This document shows positions 11,089 through 21,814 of a stretch of 64,000 nucleotides of DNA, in pieces. The stretch covers positions 868,001-932,000 of the forward strand of contig NZ_CP016615.1 in assembly GCF_013377275.1 (NCBI RefSeq), written 5' to 3'. Position 1 is the stretch's first letter. Each line of letters starts with the position of its first letter. This stretch comes from Vespertiliibacter pulmonis (lineage in GTDB: Bacteria > Pseudomonadota > Gammaproteobacteria > Enterobacterales > Pasteurellaceae). The notes below the pieces were generated by a model. It was not told the DNA's origin and did not search any database. It worked only from the letters and a program-made list of their open reading frames with translations. Position numbers and translations under genes: made by a program.

Positions 11089-11871
11089 TTATCTAATGTT
11101 GCACGGTAAATTTTTACCGATAACACGTGTATAAAGGAAGCCACCAAGTAATGCACCTATAATAGGAGCGAAAATAGGCACAATGAAATAAGGAATAGTT
11201 AATCCGCCAGTAAATGCAATTTCACCCCAGCCGGCTAAGAATGTAAATATTTTTGGTCCAAAATCACGAGCAGGATTCATTGCAAACCCTGTTAATGGCC
11301 CCATTGCACCGCCAATAATTGCAACAACAAGACCAATTAATAATGGTGCCATTGCACCACGAGGTACACCATTACCATCGTCAGTTAATGCCATAATAAG
11401 GCACATTAGAATAGTAGTAATCACTATTTCAATAATAAATGCCTGTGCAAAACCGATATGAGCATTAGGGTAGGTAGAAAATACACTAGCAAGCCCAACA
11501 TTTTCACCTCGCACAATATTTTGTGCTGTTTCTGTAGCAATAAAGAGATCTCGGTATAAGAAATACACTAGAGCGGCTGCTGAAAATGCTCCTAGCACTT
11601 GCGAGATGATATAAGGCAGGACTTTTTTCCCATCAAAGCAAGCAAACTTCCAAAGAGCAATAGTAACGGCTGGATTTAAATGTGCTCCTGATAATCCTGC
11701 TGAAGCGTAAACAGCAATAGCAACAGCAAGTCCCCACATAATTGAGATTTCCCATAGACCAAAGGATGCTCCAGCAACTTGTGCTGCGGCCACACAGCCT
11801 ACACCAAAAAAGATAATAAGCCCCGTACCAATGAATTCGCCTATACAGGCAGCTTTAAGTGATTTTTCCAT
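11089..11871 (-). CDS. glpF: Glycerol uptake facilitator (aquaglyceroporin)
   Basis: A 260-residue inner-membrane channel for glycerol. Both pore motifs are visible: NPA at residues 66-68 and NPARD at 199-203, where the aspartate marks glycerol facilitators rather than water-only aquaporins. The ATG at 11871 has GGGAG upstream; an open extension of 34 codons lacks homology to the family and is rejected. It is the first gene of glpFK. Its upstream region carries a CRP site and a possible GlpR half-site, fitting catabolite repression and induction by glycerol-3-phosphate. Confidence 0.97.
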   Translation of the reverse strand: MEKSLKAACIGEFIGTGLIIFFGVGCVAAAQVAGASFGLWEISIMWGLAVAIAVYASAGLSGAHLNPAVTIALWKFACFDGKKVLPYIISQVLGAFSAAALVYFLYRDLFIATETAQNIVRGENVGLASVFSTYPNAHIGFAQAFIIEIVITTILMCLIMALTDDGNGVPRGAMAPLLIGLVVAIIGGAMGPLTGFAMNPARDFGPKIFTFLAGWGEIAFTGGLTIPYFIVPIFAPIIGALLGGFLYTRVIGKNLPCNIR

Positions 11872-11907
11872 AGGGTTCTCCCATTTATAAATAAAAAAAT
11901 TAAATTG

Positions 11908-11927
11908 GTTGAAAACGAACATTTTTG
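11908..11927. promoter_or_regulatory. Possible GlpR operator upstream of glpF
   Basis: On the minus strand AATGTTCG matches one full half of the GlpR operator (consensus ATGTTCG-N4-CGAACAT); the other half, CAACCAAT, is degenerate. Position between the CRP site and glpF is sensible. Tentative. Confidence 0.3.
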
Positions 11928-11976
11928 GCAAAAATACAGCCAATAGGGCTCTTACGCAAATAAAAAGTATCAAATT

Positions 11977-11992
11977 TGTGATCTAATACACA
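11977..11992. promoter_or_regulatory. CRP-binding site upstream of glpFK
   Basis: TGTGATCTAATACACA matches TGTGA-N6-TCACA at nine of ten positions. It lies 105 bases upstream of the glpF ATG. The rest of the 300-bp glpF-glpQ spacer (11872-12171) holds the possible GlpR site, one USS core near 12097 and the glpQ terminator. Confidence 0.7.
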
Positions 11993-12110
11993 TAATTTAG
12001 TTAAATAAATGTAATGTTTTGATTTTTGTCATAATATGAAAAGAAAGGAACATTAATTGAACATTTTAGTAAAAAGAAAAAATAGCAAGAATCATACCGC
12101 TTGTAAGTGA

Positions 12111-12148
12111 CAAAATAAAAAAGCGAACAGTGCAGTTGTTGTTCGCTT
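12111..12148 (-). terminator. Terminator after glpQ
   Basis: On the minus strand AAGCGAACA pairs with TGTTCGCTT and is followed by TTTTTTATTTT. It ends the glpT-unknown-glpQ transcript. Confidence 0.8.
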
Positions 12149-12171
12149 TAGTATTATAAGAGGGTTAATGC

Positions 12172-13254
12172 TTATTTATGTTTCTTCAAAAACTCAACAC
12201 CCGTGTCTGGGAAGTCAGTAAAGATGCCTGTTGCCCCTGATTTATTGAGTAAAGCATCATACATTTCATCTACATTCGTAAAAAACGGCTCTAATGCGTC
12301 TTTACGCACGGTATAAGGGTGTAGTTCCATTTTATATTGTGCAAGTTCTTTAACCAATGGCGTATAAACAATATGCCCAACTTTTGATTTTTCTTTATCC
12401 ACTAGCAGATACCAACCTGGGCCGACACCATCAGCATATTTAGCAACCTCAGCCATCGCACCAGGTTTAAACATCCAATCGTAATTGGACTTATTCCGTT
12501 GACCAGATCTATTTTTTTCTTCTGTCTCGTACCAATCTGTATTATAAGAAATAAGCTGGATTAACTTAATATTCATTCCCATTTTTGGCATTAATTCAGT
12601 TTTAATACGTTTGAGTTCGTTGAAATCGAACGTTTGGAGGTAAACTCGATCATCTTTACTATCATAGCCATATTTTTTCAAGACTTTTAATGTTTCTAAA
12701 GCGATATCTTTACCTGCTTGGTGGTGTAGCCACGGTGCTTTAATTTCTGGGTAAATTCCCACTTTTCTGCCCGTAGATTTTTCTAAGCCTTGAATAAATT
12801 CAAGCTCATCTTCAAATGTATGGATTTTAAAATGGGATTTCCACATTGGAAAACGGTTTGGATAAACTTGCACTTGTTTGCCATTTTCGACTTTAAAATT
12901 TTCAGTCATTTCAAGAGATTGGATCTCTTTCAAGGTGAAGTCCATTACATAAAAGCGACCATCTTTACGTGCACGATGTGGAAATTTCTTCGCCACATCC
13001 GTTAAACCATCTAAGAAGTGATCGTGAATTACCACTAAACGATTATCTTTAGTCATTGCTAAATCTTGTTCTAAATAATCTGCTTGTTGTGCAAAAGCTA
13101 AGGCCTTTGATTCTAAGGTATGTTCAGGTAAATAACCACTTGCGCCACGATGGGCAATTATAATTTTTGTTGTTTCAATATGAGCTTCTGACTTTTGACA
13201 TCCTACAAATACTGTCGTAGCAATAATAGTAAATAATAATGATTTAAGTTTCAT
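12172..13254 (-). CDS. glpQ: Glycerophosphodiester phosphodiesterase, lipoprotein (protein D homologue)
   Basis: Hydrolyses glycerophosphodiesters such as glycerophosphocholine to glycerol-3-phosphate plus the alcohol. The 360 residues start with a lipoprotein signal peptide ending FVGC with C19 as the acylated cysteine, so it should be outer-membrane anchored like H. influenzae protein D (Hpd, 364 residues). Catalytic landmarks are IIAHRGASGYLPEHT (H35, R36, E44) and VVIHDHFLDGLTDV. It lies 16 bp downstream of the unknown secreted protein and two genes downstream of glpT, which imports its product. In H. influenzae, protein D supplies host choline for LPS decoration; whether that applies here is inference. 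Confidence 0.95.
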   Translation of the reverse strand: MKLKSLLFTIIATTVFVGCQKSEAHIETTKIIIAHRGASGYLPEHTLESKALAFAQQADYLEQDLAMTKDNRLVVIHDHFLDGLTDVAKKFPHRARKDGRFYVMDFTLKEIQSLEMTENFKVENGKQVQVYPNRFPMWKSHFKIHTFEDELEFIQGLEKSTGRKVGIYPEIKAPWLHHQAGKDIALETLKVLKKYGYDSKDDRVYLQTFDFNELKRIKTELMPKMGMNIKLIQLISYNTDWYETEEKNRSGQRNKSNYDWMFKPGAMAEVAKYADGVGPGWYLLVDKEKSKVGHIVYTPLVKELAQYKMELHPYTVRKDALEPFFTNVDEMYDALLNKSGATGIFTDFPDTGVEFLKKHK

Positions 13255-13270
13255 ATTATATTACCTCTAT

Positions 13271-14182
13271 CTACTTATTACATTTCGGTCTTATATCATA
13301 AAAATAGAGCTCACTAATTTCTCTATCATATCCAGGATAAAATCCTTTTGGCATACCAAGTACAATTTGCTTGCCTCTATTAGCATGAACGATCATTTGC
13401 TGGGTTTCTGAATTAATTACTAACCCTTCAATTTCTCCATAATCTTTGAAATCATCAAATGTTTTTTCTAAGATGACTTTACCTTGGTTATTTTTATCAG
13501 ATATTTCTACTCTATAGAGGTGATCTGCTTCTTGTTCATCTGCAGTACCATCATCAGCAGTAATGTAAAGTTTACCTTGATAAGCATAAATTCCTTGAAT
13601 CCATTGAGGAACGGGTTGTAAGTGTATTTTACGTTTATATTTACCTGAATTGAGATCATATTCGTATAAATAGCGTCCACTTTCTTCTCCGACCCAAGAT
13701 GACATCCATACACTATTATTTACAGTATCTACTGTAATTCCTGAAACTTCTACTTGCCCAGAAAGAGGTTCAAAATCAATTGAACGTTTTAAAACTAGAG
13801 TATTTGGGTCGTGAATTGCAATTTGAATATTTTTACCTACACCATCTTCGAACCATTCTGAAGAAACGTAAAGTTCATTATTGAAAATATCAATATCTCC
13901 GATATGGTTTGCTTCTTTTTTATATCCAATAAATGGTTGGATATTCTCTAGGATTAATTTTCCATTTAGATCATATTTTGATAGTGTTTTGCTTCCTGAC
14001 ACATATAAAAACTGGCCATCAGTAGTAACACCTTGGCGTCCTTGGACTTCTATTATTTTATTTAATTTATACTCAAAATTTGGCAATAAATTTTTTACTG
14101 ATACGTCACAATTTGAATTTGATGCGTAGAGTGAACTTGAGATTAGCCCTATTCCTAATAATACAAACTTTTTTAAATTCAT
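13271..14182 (-). CDS. Unknown secreted beta-propeller-like protein in the glp operon
   Basis: I do not recognise a named family. The 303-residue protein has a Sec signal peptide, probably cut after SSLYA (residue 20). The mature part is rich in short repeated strand patterns of propeller type, such as KYDLNGKLILEN, NNELYVSSEW, NNSVWMSSWV, YEYDLNSGKYKRKI and QGKLYITADDG, reminiscent of SMP-30/NHL-like propellers. It has only two cysteines, C25 and C301, near the two ends, which could form a disulfide closing the propeller. It sits between glpT (55 bp upstream) and glpQ (16 bp downstream) on the same strand, so a role with glycerophosphodiesters or their binding in the periplasm is plausible but unproven. 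Confidence 0.75.
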   Translation of the reverse strand: MNLKKFVLLGIGLISSSLYASNSNCDVSVKNLLPNFEYKLNKIIEVQGRQGVTTDGQFLYVSGSKTLSKYDLNGKLILENIQPFIGYKKEANHIGDIDIFNNELYVSSEWFEDGVGKNIQIAIHDPNTLVLKRSIDFEPLSGQVEVSGITVDTVNNSVWMSSWVGEESGRYLYEYDLNSGKYKRKIHLQPVPQWIQGIYAYQGKLYITADDGTADEQEADHLYRVEISDKNNQGKVILEKTFDDFKDYGEIEGLVINSETQQMIVHANRGKQIVLGMPKGFYPGYDREISELYFYDIRPKCNK

Positions 14183-14237
14183 AGTATTGTTCCTTAAAAA
14201 AGGGAAGAATAATTGTTATTCTCCCCTTTTCGATTAA

Positions 14238-15683
14238 TTATTGACCGTAAGTATCGCCAATTTTTGCTTTATGTTTTGCTTCTTCAATGGTTGTTAATAA
14301 TAGTAATAATACCGCAAGAACACCACCTGCGATCATTACATAGAAACCACCGTCCCAGCCATAATTTTCAGCTGCCCAACCAACAACGGCTGAGGCTGCA
14401 ACTGATCCACCAATATAACCAAATAAACCAGTAAAGCCTGCTGCTGTACCTGCTGCTTTTTTCGGTGCAAGCTCAAGTGCATGTAAACCAATTAACATTA
14501 CAGGACCATAGATGAGGAAGCCAATTACCGTCATCATAATAAAATCCATTAATTGATGCGGGTTGTCATACCAAGGTAAATTTGCATATTGCGCTAATTC
14601 ATTCTCTGGTGTTGCTGGATTTAACCAATAAGCTACAACAGCAACTGTTACAGCAATCATAAAGATACAGCCAGTTAAACCTCGTTTTCCTTTAAATACT
14701 TTATCTGATACCCAACCACAGAATAACGTACCTGGAATTGCAGCAAATTCATAAATAAAATATGCTGAAGCGGTTCCTTTAATATTGAAATGCTTAACTT
14801 CGCCTAGATATACTGGAGACCATTTTGAGATACCGTAACGAATTAAATAAACAAATACATTTGCTAATGCAATGTACCAAAGTAGTTTATTCTTTAAAAC
14901 GTAAGTGACAAAAATCTCTTTAGCTGAAAGATTATTTTCATACGTTTTTTCGTTATAGTCTTCAGGATAATCATTCCGCCATTTCTCAATTGCTGGTAAC
15001 CCACAAGATTGTGGGGTATCTTTCATAATGAGATAAACAGGAATAGCACAGAACATTGCTAAAATACCTGGATAATATAATGTTTGTTGCCAAATATCTT
15101 GTTGTGTTGCAGCTACACCATATTGAGTGAAATAGATATAACCTGCTAATGTGAAGAGTAACGGTGGTACTGCACCGCCTACGTTATGAGCAACGTTCCA
15201 TACTGATACAATCGAACCACGCTCTGATTTAGACCACCAGTGAACCATTGTTCGACCACATGGAGGCCACCCCATCCCTTGGAACCAACCATTTAAGAAA
15301 ATTAGGAAAGACATAATGGCGATACCGGATGTCGCCCAAGGAGCCAACCCCATCAATGTCATTGTCATTCCTGAAAGGAAAAGCCCAAATGGTAAAAACA
15401 TTTTTGGGTTAGAGCGGTCAGAAACTGATCCCATTAAAAATTTTGATAAACCGTAGGCTAAGCCAAACCAAGCACCAATACCGCCGAGTTGTGCTTTATT
15501 ATATAAGCCAGCCTCAATTAAGCCTTTTTGGGCTAAATCGAAATTAGAACGAACAAAATAAAATGCGGCATAACCGAAAAAGATACCGATAAAGACTTGC
15601 CAACGCAAGCGCTTATAGGTTGGATCTATTTTGTCCGCAGGAAGCTCTGCAATATGCGGAGCAGGTTTAAATGGACCAAACAT
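14238..15683 (-). CDS. glpT: Glycerol-3-phosphate:phosphate antiporter
   Basis: A 481-residue, twelve-helix major facilitator protein of the organophosphate:phosphate antiporter family in the inner membrane. The N-terminus [20 protein letters not shown] aligns with E. coli GlpT (FKPAPHxARLPAxxIDPTYRRLRWQ). The family signature [21 protein letters not shown] is present near residue 150. The ATG at 15683 has GGAG seven bases upstream. It is the first gene of glpT-unknown-glpQ and divergent from glpABC, with two perfect CRP sites between them. Confidence 0.96.
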   Translation of the reverse strand: MFGPFKPAPHIAELPADKIDPTYKRLRWQVFIGIFFGYAAFYFVRSNFDLAQKGLIEAGLYNKAQLGGIGAWFGLAYGLSKFLMGSVSDRSNPKMFLPFGLFLSGMTMTLMGLAPWATSGIAIMSFLIFLNGWFQGMGWPPCGRTMVHWWSKSERGSIVSVWNVAHNVGGAVPPLLFTLAGYIYFTQYGVAATQQDIWQQTLYYPGILAMFCAIPVYLIMKDTPQSCGLPAIEKWRNDYPEDYNEKTYENNLSAKEIFVTYVLKNKLLWYIALANVFVYLIRYGISKWSPVYLGEVKHFNIKGTASAYFIYEFAAIPGTLFCGWVSDKVFKGKRGLTGCIFMIAVTVAVVAYWLNPATPENELAQYANLPWYDNPHQLMDFIMMTVIGFLIYGPVMLIGLHALELAPKKAAGTAAGFTGLFGYIGGSVAASAVVGWAAENYGWDGGFYVMIAGGVLAVLLLLLTTIEEAKHKAKIGDTYGQ

Positions 15684-15791
15684 AAGAAACTCCAAAATAA
15701 TAAGTTAATAAAAACGTTCATTGTTATAAATTCAACAGGAACGAGCATAATAAATTTTTTCTAAAAATAGAAAAGTGATAATGTTTAATTA

Positions 15792-15807
15792 TGTGAACAA
15801 GTTCACA
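15792..15807. promoter_or_regulatory. CRP-binding site, glpT-proximal
   Basis: TGTGAACAAGTTCACA is a perfect TGTGA-N6-TCACA palindrome, 109 bases upstream of the glpT ATG. It could serve glpT, glpA or both. Confidence 0.85.
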
Positions 15808-15834
15808 AAAACAGTATAAATTTAATGAACTAAT

Positions 15835-15850
15835 TGTGAAAGAGATCACA
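15835..15850. promoter_or_regulatory. CRP-binding site, glpA-proximal
   Basis: TGTGAAAGAGATCACA is a second perfect CRP consensus. Its centre (15842.5) is about 71 bases upstream of the likely glpA transcription start, a classic activating distance. Confidence 0.85.
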
Positions 15851-15877
15851 GTTTAAAGTTCTTTTTTAAACAATTTA

Positions 15878-15907
15878 TTGTCGTTAGTGACCATTTAAAG
15901 ATAGAAT
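15878..15907 (+). promoter_or_regulatory. Probable glpABC promoter
   Basis: TTGTCG, an 18-base spacer and TAGAAT give a sigma-70 promoter with start expected near 15914. The weak -35 fits the need for CRP. Confidence 0.5.
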
Positions 15908-15960
15908 ACTTTCGTTTATGGTTGTTTTGCCTATTTTTTAATTGATTGTGGGGGCTTGAG

Positions 15961-17652
15961 ATGAATATATCACCTCAAATGTATAAAAATGTTGCTGATG
16001 TTTCACCACAAGCAGCAGAAGTGATTATTATTGGTGGTGGTGCAACAGGAGCTGGTATTGCTCGAGATTGTGCATTGCGTGGTATTGATTGTATTTTACT
16101 TGAACGGCGTGATATAGCGACAGGTACAACAGGGAGAAATCACGGCTTATTGCATAGCGGAGCTAGATATGCCGTAAAAGACCGAGAGTCAGCAGAAGAG
16201 TGCATTACTGAAAATAAAATTTTACGTAAAGTAGCTCGTCATTGTATTGAAGAAACGGAAGGGTTATTTATTACCTTGCCTGAAGATGATATTGCGTATC
16301 AAAAAACATTTATTGATGCTTGTACTAGCTCTGGTATAGAAGCGGTAGCAATCGACCCGAAATTAGCTCAAGTAATGGAAGTTTCTGTTAATCCGGCCTT
16401 AATTGGTGCAGTCGTTGTGCCAGATGGTTCTATTGACCCTTTTCGTTTAACTGCATCAAATATGCTTGATGCAACAGAAAACGGAGCAAGAGTATTCACC
16501 TATTGTGAAGTAATTGGCTTAATCCGTGAAGGCGGTAAGGTTATTGGGGTTAAGGTATTTGACCATAAAAACCGTTGTGAGAGACAATTTTTTGCTTCTG
16601 TGGTGGTGAATGCAGGCGGAATCTGGGGACAGGGTATTGCAGAATATGCAGATCTTAAAATCCGAATGTTCCCAGCAAAAGGTGCATTATTGATTATGGG
16701 GCATCGGATTAACAAAATGGTTATTAACCGTTGCCGAAATCCTGCTGATGCCGATATTCTTGTACCGGGCGATACAGTCAGCGTGATTGGGACAACATCA
16801 AGCCGAATTCCCTATGATCAAATTGATAATATGATTGTTACTCCCGAAGAAGTGGATATTCTGTTTCGAGAAGGGGAGAAACTTGCACCAAGTTTACGCT
16901 ATACTCGAGTATTGCGTGCTTATGCAGGGGTTCGTCCGTTAGTTGCAACGGACGATGATCCGTCAGGACGAAATGTTAGCCGTGGTATTGTGTTGCTTGA
17001 TCACCAAGAACGAGATGGTTTAGACGGTTTCATTACAATTTCGGGCGGTAAGCTAATGACCTACCGTTTAATGGCAGAGTGGACAACAGATTTAGTTTGC
17101 AAAAAATTGAACAAATCTGCCCGCTGTACGACCGCAGAAAGAGAGCTTCCTGGCTCAAGTGAAAGCCGTAGTGAAACTAATAAAAAAGTGATTTCATTAC
17201 CGAGTACGATCCGCTATTCAGCTGTATTTCGCCACGGTTCTCGAGCTACTCGTTTATTAGATGAAGCTCGTTTAGATCGTTCTCTTGTGTGTGAGTGTGA
17301 AGCGGTTACAGCAGGCGAAGTGCGTTATGCTGTCGATGAATTAAGTGTTAATAATCTAGTCGATTTACGCCGTCGTACACGAGTAGGAATGGGGACTTGT
17401 CAAGCAGAACTTTGTGCTTGCCGAGCAGCTGGGTTGATGGCTCGTTTTAATGTTGCAACACCTCGTCAATCAACAACACAACTAGCCTCTTTTATGGAAG
17501 AGCGTTGGCGTGGTATTGAGCCGATTGCATGGGGAGAAGCGGTTCGAGAAGCCGATTTTACCAGTTGGATTTATTATAGCTTACTCGGCCTGAACGATGT
17601 TCAGCCACTCGAAAAACAAGATCAGCAAGGGACAGATAGCAATGAATTTTGA
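15961..17652 (+). CDS. glpA: Anaerobic glycerol-3-phosphate dehydrogenase subunit A
   Basis: The catalytic FAD subunit that oxidises glycerol-3-phosphate to dihydroxyacetone phosphate, passing electrons to menaquinone and then fumarate or nitrate. The 563 residues start with the FAD dinucleotide fold [20 protein letters not shown]. Near the C-terminus a BFD-type iron-sulfur domain has cysteines in [11 protein letters not shown] and [10 protein letters not shown]. The ATG at 15961 is chosen; an in-frame TTG five codons upstream is ignored. The gene overlaps glpB by 11 bp, the start of the translationally coupled glpABC operon. Confidence 0.97.
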   Translation: MNISPQMYKNVADVSPQAAEVIIIGGGATGAGIARDCALRGIDCILLERRDIATGTTGRNHGLLHSGARYAVKDRESAEECITENKILRKVARHCIEETEGLFITLPEDDIAYQKTFIDACTSSGIEAVAIDPKLAQVMEVSVNPALIGAVVVPDGSIDPFRLTASNMLDATENGARVFTYCEVIGLIREGGKVIGVKVFDHKNRCERQFFASVVVNAGGIWGQGIAEYADLKIRMFPAKGALLIMGHRINKMVINRCRNPADADILVPGDTVSVIGTTSSRIPYDQIDNMIVTPEEVDILFREGEKLAPSLRYTRVLRAYAGVRPLVATDDDPSGRNVSRGIVLLDHQERDGLDGFITISGGKLMTYRLMAEWTTDLVCKKLNKSARCTTAERELPGSSESRSETNKKVISLPSTIRYSAVFRHGSRATRLLDEARLDRSLVCECEAVTAGEVRYAVDELSVNNLVDLRRRTRVGMGTCQAELCACRAAGLMARFNVATPRQSTTQLASFMEERWRGIEPIAWGEAVREADFTSWIYYSLLGLNDVQPLEKQDQQGTDSNEF

Positions 17653-18934
17653 TGTAGTAATAATTGGAGGCGGTTTAGCGGGGCTGACTTGTGCAATTAA
17701 GTTACAAGAGCAAGGAAAAAAATGTGTAATTATCAACAATGGGCAAGCCGCAATGGATTTTTCTTCGGGGTCAATGGATTTACTCGGACATTTAACAAGC
17801 GGTCAGATTGTGCATAATTTTAGTCAAGCATTCGATATATTACAGCAAGAACTACCTCAACACCCGTATAGCTTAATTGGCAAGCAAAAAACATTAGAAA
17901 AAGCAAAACAATTTGAACAATTAGCCCATTCCTTACATTTAGGATTAGAAGGCACAGCGGAACAAAATCATTGGCGAGTAACCCCCTTAGGTGGTTTACG
18001 AACAACGTGGTTGTCGCCAAATAGTGTGCCGACCGTATGGGATAATTCGCCTTTTCCTCATAAAAAAATTGTTGTATTAGGGATTGAGGGCTATCACGAT
18101 TTTCAACCACAAATGCTGGCAGAAAATTTAAAACAAAATGCTCAATTTAGCCATTGTGAATTGACAACGGCGTATTTGAATATCCCTGAATTAGACAGTT
18201 TGAGAGATAATTCTAGGGAATTTCGCAGTGTTAATATTGCCCAGTTACTTGAACATAAACTGGCATTTAATGATCTCGTGAAAGAAATCAAACAAGCAAG
18301 CCAAGGGGCAGAGGCGATTTTCCTACCTGCTTGTTTTGGGCTAGATGATCAGCGTTTTTTTAATAGTTTAAAAGAGGCAGTAGGGTTGGCGCTTTTTGAA
18401 TTACCAACATTACCCCCTTCCTTACTAGGTATTCGTCAGCGTAAACAGCTTCGTCAGCGTTTTGAAAACTTGGGTGGCTTAATGTTAAATGGTGATCGTG
18501 CCTTAAAGGCGGAATTTAATGCAGGAAAAGTGAGTAAAATTTATACGCAATTACATCAGCAGAATGCGATTTATGCTGATCATTTTGTGCTGGCGTCGGG
18601 CAGTTATTTCAGTAACGGGCTGATTGCAGAGTTTGAACAAATTATCGAACCAGTTTTTCATAGCGATATTATCGGTTGCAAAGAATTTGATCGAACTAAC
18701 CGCTTGTCGTGGACATCCGCTCGCTTTGCTGATCCTCAGCCTTATCAAGCAGCGGGTGTGGCAATTAACGCCTATTGCCAAGTTCAGAAACAAGGCGAAA
18801 CCATTGAGAATTTGTACGCCATTGGCAATATCTTAGGTGGTTTTAATAGCCTAGAACTTGGTTGTGGATCGGGAGTGGCGGTTGTAACCGCACTCACTGT
18901 TGCTGATCATATTTTAGGAGGCGAAAATGAATAA
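17642..18934 (+). CDS. glpB: Anaerobic glycerol-3-phosphate dehydrogenase subunit B
   Basis: A 430-residue flavoprotein subunit (E. coli 419) with an N-terminal dinucleotide fold [17 protein letters not shown]. The C-terminal region ([20 protein letters not shown]) closes the FAD site. The ATG at 17642 lies inside the end of glpA, which removes the upstream in-frame extension. It overlaps glpC by 8 bp. It belongs to the membrane-associated GlpABC complex used in anaerobic respiration. A USS core lies at about 17798. Confidence 0.95.
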   Translation: MNFDVVIIGGGLAGLTCAIKLQEQGKKCVIINNGQAAMDFSSGSMDLLGHLTSGQIVHNFSQAFDILQQELPQHPYSLIGKQKTLEKAKQFEQLAHSLHLGLEGTAEQNHWRVTPLGGLRTTWLSPNSVPTVWDNSPFPHKKIVVLGIEGYHDFQPQMLAENLKQNAQFSHCELTTAYLNIPELDSLRDNSREFRSVNIAQLLEHKLAFNDLVKEIKQASQGAEAIFLPACFGLDDQRFFNSLKEAVGLALFELPTLPPSLLGIRQRKQLRQRFENLGGLMLNGDRALKAEFNAGKVSKIYTQLHQQNAIYADHFVLASGSYFSNGLIAEFEQIIEPVFHSDIIGCKEFDRTNRLSWTSARFADPQPYQAAGVAINAYCQVQKQGETIENLYAIGNILGGFNSLELGCGSGVAVVTALTVADHILGGENE

Positions 18935-20201
18935 CATTCAACGCTTAATAGAACAAGCTCAACAGAATGCAGGCTCTGGCGTGATACATCATAACTTTGA
19001 CGAATCTTTTGAAAGTTGTATTAAATGTACCGCTTGTACTGCAGTTTGTCCTGTCTCTCGCCAAAACCCTTTATATCCAGGTCCAAAACAAGCGGGGCCA
19101 GATGGCGAGCGTTTACGTTTAAAAAGTGCAGATTTATTTGATGATGCCTTAAAATATTGCACGAACTGTAAACGTTGTGAAGTCGCGTGCCCTTCGGATG
19201 TAAAAATTGGCGATATTATTATTCGAGCAAGAAACAAATACCGTGATCGACAAAATAAACCGTTAATGCAAAAAATGCGTGATGCGGTGCTGAGTAATAC
19301 CGATATTATGGGTAAAATGAATACCCCATTTGCGCCTATTATCAATACGATAACAGGGCTTAAAGCAACTAAATTCCTGCTAGAAAAAACGCTGAAAGTG
19401 AGTCGCCATCGTAGTTTGCCGAAATATGCGTTTGGTACGTTTCGGAGCTGGTATTTAAAAAAACAGGTAGAACAACAGCGTCAATATAAAGAGAAAATTG
19501 CTTACTATCACGGTTGTTATGTTAATTATAATAATCCTCAACTAGGCAAAGAATTGATCGAGGTTTTCAATGCAATGGATATCGGCGTTGCATTACTTGA
19601 AAAAGAAAAATGTTGTGGTTTACCGTTAGCAGTGAATGGTTTTCCTGAAAAAGCGAAAAAATTAGCAAAATTTAACTTAAAAGAGTTAGAAAAAGTGGTG
19701 GATCAAGAGCTTGATGTCGTGGGAACTTCATCAAGTTGTACAATGAATTTACGAGATGAGTATCATCACGTATTAGGTATGGATAATGCGAAAATTCGTC
19801 CCCATGTTAATATTGTTACTCAATATCTTTACCAGTTATTTAGCCAAGGTAGAAAACCAAAATTGAAGACAATGCCATTGCGTGTTGCTTATCATACCGC
19901 TTGCCACGTAGATAAGGCAGGATGGGCGCCTTATACCTTAGACGTATTACGTCAAATTCCTGGGATAGAAGTAGTGATGTTGCCGTCCCAGTGCTGTGGA
20001 ATTGCTGGCACTTACGGGTTTAAAGCAGAGAATTATGATGTTTCACAGGCGATAGGTAACCCATTATTTGAGCATATCAATAACGGTGGCTTTGATTTTG
20101 TGGTATCAGAATGTGAAACTTGTAAATGGCAAGTGGATATGTCTACTAACCTCACTTGTTTACATCCAATTAGTTTATTGGCAATGTCTTTAGATAAATA
20201 A
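18927..20201 (+). CDS. glpC: Anaerobic glycerol-3-phosphate dehydrogenase subunit C (iron-sulfur)
   Basis: A 424-residue subunit that anchors GlpAB to the membrane and transfers electrons. Two ferredoxin-like [4Fe-4S] motifs are visible, [12 protein letters not shown] and [12 protein letters not shown], followed by two CCG domains ([15 protein letters not shown] and [11 protein letters not shown]) typical of GlpC and heterodisulfide reductase-like subunits. It overlaps the end of glpB and is followed by a strong terminator. Confidence 0.97.
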   Translation: MNNIQRLIEQAQQNAGSGVIHHNFDESFESCIKCTACTAVCPVSRQNPLYPGPKQAGPDGERLRLKSADLFDDALKYCTNCKRCEVACPSDVKIGDIIIRARNKYRDRQNKPLMQKMRDAVLSNTDIMGKMNTPFAPIINTITGLKATKFLLEKTLKVSRHRSLPKYAFGTFRSWYLKKQVEQQRQYKEKIAYYHGCYVNYNNPQLGKELIEVFNAMDIGVALLEKEKCCGLPLAVNGFPEKAKKLAKFNLKELEKVVDQELDVVGTSSSCTMNLRDEYHHVLGMDNAKIRPHVNIVTQYLYQLFSQGRKPKLKTMPLRVAYHTACHVDKAGWAPYTLDVLRQIPGIEVVMLPSQCCGIAGTYGFKAENYDVSQAIGNPLFEHINNGGFDFVVSECETCKWQVDMSTNLTCLHPISLLAMSLDK

Positions 20202-20217
20202 TACAATCCGAAAACAC

Positions 20218-20260
20218 AAGCGGTCAGTTACTAAACATAAATGTAACTGATCGCTTTTTT
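20218..20260 (+). terminator. glpABC terminator built on a USS
   Basis: AAGCGGTCAGTTAC pairs with GTAACTGATCGCTT in a 14-bp stem (one G-U) with an 11-base loop, followed by six T. The left arm starts within a USS core. Confidence 0.9.
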
Positions 20261-20266
20261 ATTTAT

Positions 20267-20361
20267 TGGCGGAAGTGAATGGGAGTTGAACCCACCCGAG
20301 AACGCTGGCGTCCTCAATAGGATTTGAAGTCCTACCGCCTCACCGGAGACGACTCACTTCC
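20267..20361 (-). tRNA. selC: tRNA-Sec (selenocysteine, UCA anticodon)
   Basis: On the minus strand the 95-base sequence has the long 8-bp acceptor stem GGAAGTGA/TCACTTCC, discriminator G and encoded CCA. The D-arm region TCGTCTCCGGTGAGGCGG is nearly identical to E. coli selC. The anticodon loop CTTCAAA contains TCA, a long variable arm follows, and the T-loop reads GGTTCAACTCC. Length equals E. coli selC. It is divergent from selA 65 bp away. Confidence 0.97.
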
Positions 20362-20425
20362 GAAAAAGTAGCGGTATTCTACTGAATTTATTAGAATTGT
20401 GCAAAATTTCCTATTAGGATACTTT

Positions 20426-21814
20426 ATGCAAAATCTGTTTCGAACCATTCCAGCTGTGGATAAATTATTAAAACTACCTAAAGGGGTAGAATTAGTGGAG
20501 AAGTTTGGTCATTCTGCGGTGGTTGAACAAGCTCGCTTATTGATTGAGCAAATTCGCCAATCCATCCAAAAAAATCAAGCTTTACCCGAGTTTTCCAAGA
20601 ATGAAGAAAGTATTTTTAATCAATTATCTGACCGCTTGCAAAGCCACCAACAAGTTGCGATTAAGAAAGTCTTTAACTTAACGGGAACGGTGTTACACAC
20701 TAATTTAGGGCGTGGGTTATGGGCGCAAAAAGCAATAGAGGCGGCAACTGATGCGATGCGACATAATGTTGCCCTAGAGTTTGATATTGATGCAGGAAAA
20801 AGAAGTCATCGTGATATTTATATTTCTGAACTGTTACAACAAATTACAGGAGCAGAAGCAGCCTGTATCGTAAATAATAATGCGGCGGCAGTATTGTTGA
20901 TGTTTGCTACCTTTGCGCAAGGCAAAGAAGTGATTGTTTCCCGTGGAGAATTGATTGAAATTGGTGGGGCGTTCCGAATTCCTGACATTATGCAACAGGC
21001 AGGCTGTAAATTGGTGGAAGTGGGGACAACAAATCGCACCCATTTGCAGGATTATCGCAACGCAATTACTGAAAATACAGCATTCTTAATGAAGATCCAT
21101 ACCAGTAATTTTCAAATTCAAGGTTTTACGTCAAGCGTAAGTGAAAGAGAATTGGTTGCACTTGGCAATGAATTTAATATACCCGTGGTGAGTGATTTGG
21201 GTAGTGGTTCACTCATTGATTTAGCCAATCTAGGCTTGCCTGCTGAACCGTTAGTACAACATAAAATTCAGTCGGGCGTGGCGTTAGTGTCTTTTTCTGG
21301 GGATAAATTATTGGGCGGACCGCAAGCAGGTATTATTGTGGGTAAAAAATCGTGGATCGAGCAACTACAACGACACCCCTTAAAACGAGTGTTACGTTGC
21401 GATAAAGTGATTTTATCAGCGTTAGAAGCCACATTGCGGGCATATTTATTTCCTGATCAACTTACTCAAAATCTGCCAACTTTATCACTACTTACACAGC
21501 CGATAGAAGCCTTACAAATCAAAGCAGAACGCTTATTTAACGTATTGAATAAGCGGTTAGATTCTTGCTATTTTTTACAAATTGAATCAAGCGAAGCCCA
21601 AATTGGGAGTGGAGCGTTACCAACGGAGAAAATTCAGTCTGTAGCAGTAACGATTTCGGCTCAAAATCAGCGTGATTTGTTAGCGTTAGAACAGAAATTT
21701 AAGGCATTGCCACAGCCGATAATTGCTCGTTTATACCAACAAAAAATGTGGCTCGATTTACGTTCAGTGGCAGAGTTTGAAGAATTGCTTACGATGTTGG
21801 AGTGGGTACTATGA
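20426..21814 (+). CDS. selA: L-seryl-tRNA(Sec) selenium transferase
   Basis: A PLP enzyme that converts seryl-tRNA(Sec) to selenocysteyl-tRNA(Sec) using selenophosphate. The 462 residues match E. coli SelA (463). The PLP lysine is K294 in [14 protein letters not shown], and the start [15 protein letters not shown] is the family start. AGGA lies eight bases before the ATG at 20426; nine further in-frame codons upstream are rejected. It overlaps selB by ATGA, so the two are translationally coupled. The tRNA substrate gene is directly upstream on the other strand. Confidence 0.97.
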   Translation: MQNLFRTIPAVDKLLKLPKGVELVEKFGHSAVVEQARLLIEQIRQSIQKNQALPEFSKNEESIFNQLSDRLQSHQQVAIKKVFNLTGTVLHTNLGRGLWAQKAIEAATDAMRHNVALEFDIDAGKRSHRDIYISELLQQITGAEAACIVNNNAAAVLLMFATFAQGKEVIVSRGELIEIGGAFRIPDIMQQAGCKLVEVGTTNRTHLQDYRNAITENTAFLMKIHTSNFQIQGFTSSVSERELVALGNEFNIPVVSDLGSGSLIDLANLGLPAEPLVQHKIQSGVALVSFSGDKLLGGPQAGIIVGKKSWIEQLQRHPLKRVLRCDKVILSALEATLRAYLFPDQLTQNLPTLSLLTQPIEALQIKAERLFNVLNKRLDSCYFLQIESSEAQIGSGALPTEKIQSVAVTISAQNQRDLLALEQKFKALPQPIIARLYQQKMWLDLRSVAEFEELLTMLEWVL

